Shown: one piece after another, positions 58,201 through 64,000 of the stretch
Layout of the letters: the number at the start of each line of letters is the position of its first letter
How positions within the stretch are numbered: the first letter of the stretch is position 1
Assembly (NCBI GenBank): GCA_013396915.1
Contig: VWZL01005003.1
Coordinates: 391,924 to 455,923, forward strand
DNA length: 64,000 nt
Origin: Stercorarius parasiticus
Lineage: Eukaryota; Chordata; Aves; Charadriiformes; Stercorariidae
Direction: 5' to 3'
Program-made: the position numbers and the translations under genes
Notes under the pieces: model-generated
Database searches by the model: none
Seen by the model: the letters and a program-made list of their open reading frames with translations, nothing else
Told to the model about the DNA's origin: nothing

Positions 58201-60894
58201 TTTATAAAGAACATTAGTAGAAATAAAAAGGTGCGATTAGATTTTTAGTTCTTCCACATTGACTGGCAGCAATTAAATACACTAGCACAGACAATAAAGG
58301 AGTGCACGATAACAAACGAGTTACCTGGCTTTTGTAACATATTTTCTGTTGCTAGGTTTGCTAGTTAGCATCCATTCTCATTTCCTATTGACATATACTT
58401 CCCTTCACACTGGCTGGAAGCTTTAAATACCTATGTCTTCTCCTACATTTTAGCGATTGTTTCACTTAAAATTACAGTACTGGTTGTGCTGAAAAGTCAC
58501 TTCCATGTAATACCGGAAACAAGTTTCATAAACGAAATTACAAGTAGAAGCAGGTAGAAACTCCGCAGGGATCCTGTTTTTTCCGGAGCCGTTTTCAAAC
58601 TTTTCCTACTACTTAATTATTGAAGGTGAGGGCTTGCATTTGCACAGATTTTATCTGCCACCAGTTCTGTTTCTTTGATAAGACAACAAAAAGTTCCCTC
58701 CTTCTAACTTCTATACTTGCTGTTACTAGAAACCACGTTTATTACGAGGCACCACAAAAGCCAAGGGTGAGACGGCTCCATTTATAAATGCAGAGATGTC
58801 AGGAAGGGTCACAAAAGCCTGAGTAGTACTTGCCTTCAATAATTCAGAACTTTTCATCCCAAAGCCATATATTAAAAAAACGCTGATTCATCTTATTTTC
58901 AGGATTTAAATAAAAAAGCACAAACCCTTCTCTGCACCTTAATTTAACAGATGAAAACAATGTAATATTTCCTACCTACTTAAAATTCACTGAACTTCCT
59001 GGAAGAAACATAGTTTCACACAGAATGCAATATAGAATATTGGAGACGGATTAATTCAAACATTGCAAAGTTGAAACTCATAAAATATTTAAAAAAATCA
59101 GAAACAAGAAGGAATAATACCAGCTAATCTGACCTCTTATGCAGTATTAATTACTATTTAGTGTTACTGTTATTGCTGAGGTGCTTACACAATTATCACT
59201 CCAGGAAATTACTGAAGGAGGTCTTGATGAAAAATAAAGAATTAATGTATTAAATGCTTTTAAAAATGCACCATTGATTAATAGATACAATGGTAATACT
59301 ATAAAAGCTGTATGCCAGGATCTGAATACCAGAACAGAAAGGCTGAGATGTAATCTAAGACCTATACTTCATTTCAAAAAGGAACAATAAACATTTTAAA
59401 AATTAATGTCGTGAAACTGGTTTTATAGTTCTTTATCCTGCAGAGCAGTTCATATTACAATGAACACAGTTGGTAGTGTAAAAAAAAATAAAATGCTCTT
59501 TTTTCTCCAAGAGTGGTTCAGAAATGGCACATCCTGTCAGCACTATCATTCAGTATATCACTGGCATGACCACATTTTACCTCATACTTTATTCCTACAA
59601 CTTGAAATTGCTGTTTTGCTTCTCCTACGCTGTCTAGTTGACGCCCGTTAGGGAAACTCAACCTGCAGACACTGACAATTTGTTAGAAAACTATCAATAT
59701 TGACAGCAAATAGTATCCAAAGAAACAATACAGGTTTAGTTTTGCCTTAAGCAACAGTTTGCATTCATATATGATGAAGCATGAAAAAGAAACAGGTGTT
59801 GCCGCCACAGTTTAGACCGTTGTAGGCACTTGCAGAAATCATAAAAATCATAAATCAGGCTGGCACAGCTTAAAAACTCTGTACAGGAAAGAAACATTTC
59901 CAGAAGAGAGAAAATTGTTACAAATATATATAGCATGGGACAGTCACGTATAGCTTTTTATTGGGTCAGTAAAATTTAAGATGTCAAAACGAGTAGTGCT
60001 TTTACAGAAGAACAGAGTAGGGGTTGTGAAAGACATGAGACATTTCAGCATACACCTCTGGGTACTTTAACTGGGCATCTAAAAACACAAGTTGCGATTT
60101 TGGAATATGAAGACAAGCTATATAAATTTACAAGTCCTGTCCTAGGAGCAGGGTGCTTTTTCTGGTCCCAGAATAGATCAAATCCTGTTTTATAATTAAC
60201 TACTTTATTTTCATATCCTTATCCTGTATGTGAACAGCAATAGCTTTCAAAATATTTTAAATAGAGACAAGCAGAATAAGTGATTCTACTCGACAGCGTT
60301 AGGAGGATGAAACTGCACATTTCTCAGTTTTCAGGTGAGATACTAAGTTTCCTTGCAAAAGGTCCAACTTTTTCCGATTATGTGTTTTTAAAAGTACATT
60401 CTCATCATACAAAGAGATCCTTCAAATTGTGCTATGCACGTAGAGGCTCCTTAATAAAATTACTTTATTAATAATTTTCCATTAGTTTTAATCTTTAATC
60501 TCTGGGGTCAATTTATATTTATTCATTTCCAGTAAACCTTTGTAAAAGTGTCACAATGACTTCTAGACAAACAATGCACACCACCAAAAATTCAGAGAGC
60601 CTCAGGCACAGAAGACTGACACCATTTGAAGTTTTATATGAAGCTTCGATCATTTTTCCATCACAGTTTTAAGACTGCTATACAATTGCCCATCAGATGC
60701 TGAACGGCAATGAAAACACTACAGTGCGGATGACGCTCCAGCTCTAGTATATGGGGTGTTACACTAAGGTCAGTGCCAAAATAAAGCAATACAGTGTTAG
60801 CAGTGTTTCTTATTTCGCATGTGTGCTGTATTTCAAAAGGAGAGTGGTAACCTATATTTGAAATACAGATACAAACCAGCAACATATTCCCTTT
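55261..60894. other. Non-coding DNA, no gene seen
   Basis: A+T-rich sequence, with a purine-rich start (55261-55520). T-runs and A-runs lie at 56198-56206 and 57938-57952. Open frames of 60-75 codons on both strands have no splice framing. No transposon recognised. Confidence 0.55.
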
Positions 60895-60942
60895 GGTTTT
60901 TTGGTGTTTTTGTTTTGGGTTTTTGTTTTGTTTTGTTTTTCC
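60895..60942. repeat. T/G low-complexity tract (A/C-rich on the minus strand)
   Basis: GGTTTTTTGGTGTTTTTG, then GGGTTTTTG and (TTTTG)n. On the minus strand this reads A4-5C repeats and could be a decayed poly(A) tail of a minus-strand retrocopy or a simple repeat. It lies about 310 bp downstream of the coding-like segment ending at 61254. Confidence 0.6.
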
Positions 60943-61253
60943 TATGGTGCATACAGGTATAACAGTTCAGTAATAATCAAGGTCTGTATTTTGGGTGCCA
61001 CCTGAAGCTGAAAGTCACTGTGAACTAGGTTCTCAACTGATGCAAGTCCCTTCAGACCGAAGAGAGTTGCAAAAAAATACTGGTAAACGTATTTGTGTGG
61101 TAAGGGTGCCAAGTTTGGTTGTTATTTACCGAATGGTGTATTTTTCCCTTGAGGATGGCACATTGAGAACAACATTTTTCTATTCAAATATTTTCATGCC
61201 AGCTCATTTGTAAAGTCTTGGTTTTGAAGATAGGCTTGTGTATTTCAGCTGTT

Positions 61254-61538
61254 TCACAGCAGCCTCTGCAGTACGGCAATAACAGGATCCACAGACTGCA
61301 CTATGCCGCCCATCTGCAAGCCATCATCTCGCAGAGCTGAGAACTGCTGGTTTACAAGTGCCAGGTCCAACAAAATAATCTGCAGGTTGGTTTCTTCTGG
61401 TACAGTTTGTTGCACATTCTTCATATAAAGGTAACAACCAGTTCTTCTGAAGTTGTATTCATGTCTAGCAAATCTGCATGGGTTTATGACTTTTCCCTCC
61501 AACTTACAGTACCTACACGAATACGTCTGAGGTTGGTC
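61254..61538 (-). CDS. Coding-like segment of unknown identity (terminal exon or retrocopy)
   Basis: The minus-strand frame is open from 61538 to a TGA at 61254-61256. The last 54 codons (from about 61418) look clearly coding: hydrophobic, helix-like wording such as NLQIILLDLALVNQQFSALR and a C-terminal VIAVLQRLL, with mixed G/C third positions unlike the A+T-rich surroundings. The upstream part contains YSCRYCKLEG, a CxxC pair reminiscent of a zinc ribbon or finger start, but no full finger. Possible acceptors are CCTCAG at 61527 and TTCAG or ATGAAG nearer 61460-61420; none has a good pyrimidine tract. It could be an alternative last exon of the minus-strand gene at 62818-63720, an exon of another gene, or a processed pseudogene whose worn tail is the A-rich tract at 60895-60942. 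I do not recognise the protein. Confidence 0.35.
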   Translation of the reverse strand, partial: DQPQTYSCRYCKLEGKVINPCRFARHEYNFRRTGCYLYMKNVQQTVPEETNLQIILLDLALVNQQFSALRDDGLQMGGIVQSVDPVIAVLQRLL

Positions 61539-61977
61539 TCACCTCCCTTCCAGTGTATTTTCTTGCTACCACTCTCTTCTCTAAGCATGAGGATTCACGA
61601 CCATACCTGTATCTCAGTCAACAGCACTCCTACTTGTACTGCTTCAAGTACTGTCCTTCCCTTTACCTTTCTCTTTGCAGCTCATTATGTGGAAGGTGAA
61701 TATCCATTTATGCTTTAAAGGGATTAAAACTTACACAGGAAACCCCCAGTCTTCGAAGAAAGAACTGAGAGTAAATAATGGTGGACAATATGCCTCATAA
61801 ATGCAGTCCTTTTTTTCTATTGGTGAATGTGGTAAAGGTTTTTATTATTTAATTTATTGTATATTTCACTTGCTGTGAATAATTCTAGCACTGTATTACA
61901 ATATAGCCAGCTGTCATGCTATTAGCCTTTTGATTTCTGCTCTTTGTATCTTTAAGTTTCAAACTCTGTGCAAAAAA
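61539..61977. other. Non-coding DNA with a strong plus-strand acceptor-like site
   Basis: A pyrimidine tract ending CTTTCTCTTTGCAG at 61680 is an excellent 3' splice-site match on the plus strand, followed within 15 bp by AAG|GTGAAT. No supporting exon frame was found. The plus-strand open frame 61407-61718 overlaps the better minus-strand frame and is treated as its shadow. Confidence 0.35.
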
Positions 61978-62018
61978 TTCAAACTATTTTGTTCTGTAAT
62001 AAGAACAAATAGTTCGAA
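61978..62018. repeat. Hairpin: about 17-bp inverted repeat with 6-nt loop
   Basis: TTCAAACTATTTTGTTCT (61978-61995), loop GTAATA, AGAACAAATAGTTCGAA (62002-62018). The arms pair with one bulged base and one G-T type mismatch. It lies just beyond the proposed 3' UTR of the minus-strand gene. It could be a MITE core or a transcript hairpin. Confidence 0.65.
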
Positions 62019-62168
62019 GTCAACCAAACAAAAGTGAAATCCATGAATTTTCTATTTTCACTGAAATGCTAAGCAAGAAGAATTTCATCCACTTTTTGGA
62101 GTGAAATAGCAGTTTAGCTTTGCTGAACATGATACAAATTGTTTTTTGTCCATATATTCACTTTGCTA

Positions 62169-62179
62169 TTTATTTTATT
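62169..62179 (-). terminator. Candidate polyadenylation signal of the minus-strand gene
   Basis: Plus-strand TTTATTTTATT reads AATAAAATAAA on the minus strand, two overlapping canonical AATAAA hexamers, about 640 bp downstream of the stop codon at 62818. It is a natural end for the 3' UTR. Other AATAAA copies exist further on, so use is inferred. Confidence 0.4.
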
Positions 62180-62817
62180 GTTTTGTAAAGCATTTTGGTA
62201 CTCCATGGGTAGGAAAATATATCATAGAAGACTGAAATTAAATTGTCTGTTCTGCTGAAGATGAAGCATTCTCTTAAGTGTTTATCCTGCTGCAGACTCA
62301 GAGCTGCGTAGAGATAAGCGGATGTTTTATAATTACTGAGCTTGAATACTACTACTGTCAGTTTTATATGTTTAATAATATATCAAACATTTAGATCCAT
62401 GGGGTGCCATACAAAGACAGAGAAGTGAAACACAGACCTCATTAACTAGTATTTTGTTCTTTACAGGGTCTTGTTACTACCAAATACTGAAACTTGCCTG
62501 AAAAGTTCAAATGGCACTTTGTCGGAGAAACCAGCATCTGCAAATGTGTCCATTCTGCTTTAAGCTTTGTTTTTGAAAATCCTTATCTGTGTCTATAAAC
62601 ACTATTGGAGAATAAATAATGAAATTGCAGCTGCCTATGGAATTTGAGGAAACCTATTAAAAATATGCCCAAGTATCAGCCTCTTCATTCTCTCCGTTAG
62701 TGATGAAAATACTTCTTGAGTCAGTGGCTCTTACAAACGACCTTTATGTGTCAGCAGCAGGAAAATAATGTACTTTGTCTACCTCAACGGATGGTAGAAG
62801 AAATACCAATTAGAACT
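62180..62817 (-). other. Probable 3' UTR of the minus-strand gene
   Basis: The segment between the stop codon of the terminal coding exon and the first double AATAAA on the minus strand. It holds no open frame of note. Assigned by position only. Confidence 0.4.
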
Positions 62818-62963
62818 TCAGCAATCTCCTTTGCAGTTGTTGCCATCTACTAATTTAGGGACATCGAGGGCATATGGAACTTTCTTCAGACTTGCACAGC
62901 CATAATTTAATTCCCGGTATACTTTGTTTCTTCCCTGTATCACCAAAAAGGTGCAGAATGCAC
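62818..62963 (-). CDS. Terminal coding exon of an unidentified gene
   Basis: A good acceptor on the minus strand, CCTTCTCTCTGCAG, ends at 62964. It is followed by two bases that complete a codon split by the intron, then 47 sense codons and a TGA (62818-62820). The reading frame dictated by the upstream exon is the one that stays open longest here. The C-terminal tail is unusual: GCASLKKVPYALDVPKLVDG followed by NNCKGDC, giving two cysteines in the last five residues, and a hydrophobic start (AFCTFLVIQ). The intron to the preceding exon is 368 bp (62964-63331) with GT-AG ends and matching phase 1. I could not assign a family from memory. Weak donor-like words inside (AAAGTATAC) would allow an alternative path to the segment at 61254, but are not favoured. 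Confidence 0.7.
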
Positions 62964-63331
62964 CTGCAGAGAGAAGGCTCATGGACCTGCTTTCTCTGTG
63001 CTCTGATGCCAGGCTGACAGGTAAGTGAATTAACTATAGAACTATATGAATTACAAATTCAAGAACAGAGGGACCTTACCTCTCTGAATTTAGGTTTACA
63101 GCATAACCTGTAAGATTCACTCTGCTTACTGTATCTGCAGCACACAGACTAATTAAGAGGCAGGGAAAAAAAACACAAATGGAGAAAGCATTATAAGAAA
63201 ATGACAATTTAGTTCCTTCCCATAGAGAAAAAACAGCTAACAGCTAAGTAGACAATTCTTTCGTGAAAAATGGTATATTCCTGCTGATGTTGGCCAATAC
63301 GGTTCGTATGTTTTTCATGGAGTTTACTTAC

Positions 63332-63503
63332 TGCCAAGAGCCCCTATGACATCAGCGAAGAGATTTGACTCCTGCACAAATGCCACATTAAGTTCCTTAC
63401 AGTTTCCCACACGGACTTTCAGGATACAAAACTGTTCACTCCAAACCTTTAACTTTCTCAAGGATTCAACTACAACAGTTTGAGGTCCATTCCAATAATT
63501 ATT
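63332..63503 (-). CDS. Penultimate coding exon of an unidentified gene
   Basis: The minus strand is open in only one of three frames across this segment. It ends at a consensus donor (GGCA|GTAAGTAAAC, after 63332), leaving one base of a split codon, which the next exon (62963) completes with two bases: AGT, serine. The encoded part includes ESLRKLKVWSEQFCILKVRV and, further on, NVAFVQESNLFADVIGALG, amphipathic and hydrophobic with two cysteines. The 5' boundary is ambiguous. An acceptor after GACAAAAG gives 172 bp (start at 63503, phase 0); a TAG acceptor at 63470 gives 138 bp (63332-63469). The second choice fits in phase with the candidate small exon at 63688-63720. No domain recognised. 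Confidence 0.7.
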
Positions 63504-63687
63504 CTTTTGTCAGAAACTTGAATGAATGGTCATACCCTTAAAACCCCCTCACTAGGAAGAAAAGGAAATGCCATGATAAGCCCTGGGGTGCTTCACTGGA
63601 GTCAGAATACCGAAGATAAAGATGGATAGCTGCAGGACAGTCATTAATTCAAACAATGAGGAGATGCAATATTTGTCTCCCACTTAC

Positions 63688-63720
63688 CTTCATCTAGAAA
63701 TAGTATTCTGTGAAACGATT
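63688..63720 (-). CDS. Candidate small upstream exon of the same gene
   Basis: A strong donor on the minus strand (GATGAAG|GTAAGTGGG, at 63688/63687) closes a short open stretch encoding about SFHRILFLDE. Possible acceptors are TTTAAG (exon 63688-63720, 33 bp) and TTTCACAG (63688-63707, 20 bp). Joining to 63469 gives a continuous frame through ...LDE|VESLRKL. The exon would be very short and the acceptors are poor, so this is tentative. The donor itself is the best evidence. Confidence 0.35.
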
Positions 63721-64000
63721 CTTAAACTCAGTGAACATTCAAAAGAAGTAATTTAATACAGAAATGCATCACCATGGTGTGGTTCAGAAGAAGTAAAAGA
63801 AAAAGTGGATCTTGGATAAGAAATATTAATAGAAAAATCATATTTTGTTTTTGTTGTCAGGAAAGAGGAACACAACATGAACTGAATAACATTCTCAGAA
63901 GTTACAAAGTGACAAAAAACTCTGATTCTGACTGAAAGTTAATTCAGAAATTATGGTTAATGACTGACGTAAGAAAAATCACTAGAGCATGCCCTGAAGT
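63721..64000 (-). other. Probable intron of the minus-strand gene; no further exon seen
   Basis: No additional open segment with splice signals found up to the window edge. The 5' part of the gene must lie beyond 64000. A T/C-rich tract on the minus strand (63795-63815) is compatible with intronic sequence. Confidence 0.4.

Noticed and set aside
61407..61718. 103-codon plus-strand frame
   Set aside because: It is antisense to the more convincing minus-strand coding-like segment at 61254-61538 and shows S/T/L-rich shadow composition.
62970..63020. Plus-strand acceptor (CACCTGCAG) and donor (GACAG|GTAAGTG) framing a 51-bp segment
   Set aside because: It lies within the intron of the better-supported minus-strand gene, and the acceptor-like CTGCAG is the reverse side of the real minus-strand acceptor. 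Kept only as a note.
1..64000. tRNA, rRNA, CRISPR arrays, bacterial operons or intact retroviral genes
   Set aside because: No cloverleaf-like box A/B pair, rRNA segment, spaced direct-repeat array or gag/pol/env frame was seen. The only retroviral traces are LTRs.

Overview
The window looks like avian nuclear DNA, probably from a non-galliform (neoavian) bird. The evidence is a CR1 LINE 3' end with the bird-type terminus (second copy ends near 13372), two ERVL-type solo LTRs of kinds I associate with neoavian genomes (3558-4690 and 22067-22640, both with 5-bp target-site duplications), A+T-rich gene-poor sequence, and GT-AG intron signals. There are no prokaryotic features: no operons, no long ORFs, no ribosome-binding sites. 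Almost all open frames in the window are short chance frames (about 60-130 codons) in non-coding DNA.

Layout. 1-12400: intergenic or intronic DNA with a candidate POU-factor element (830-1000), an LTR, one old palindromic-repeat fossil, and three GC- or CpG-richer blocks of unknown nature (6721-7015, 9190-9535, 10180-10960). 12428-13104: a perfect 338-bp direct duplication separated by one N, almost certainly an assembly artefact. It overlaps the 5' part of a CR1 and duplicates a motif that looks like a recursive splice site. 13373-22066: plain sequence with a three-hairpin cluster (17899-17967), a MIR-like fossil and a possible LTR-like block (19925-20605). 22067-31860: a second solo LTR, then mostly featureless DNA with one more single-N gap (25588). 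31865-55260: worn remains of very old amniote repeats (CR1/L3-like LINEs, MIR-like SINEs, palindromic MITE-like pieces) among A+T-rich segments that look like candidate enhancers.

The one convincing gene is at the right edge on the minus strand. Two exons (63332-63469 or 63332-63503, and 62818-62963) are open in matching phases, joined by GT-AG signals, and end in a stop followed by a plausible 3' UTR and poly(A) signal. A tiny further exon (about 63688-63720) may precede them, and the rest of the gene lies beyond 64000. I do not recognise the protein. A separate coding-like segment lies at 61254-61538 on the same strand; its relation to that gene is unresolved.

No tRNA, rRNA, CRISPR array, toxin gene or intact viral gene was seen. 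I found no novel multi-gene system. The items most worth checking are the unidentified 3' gene end, the recursive-splice-like motif, the hairpin cluster, and the N-flanked duplication. Repeat family names rest on recall of consensus features, not on a database search.
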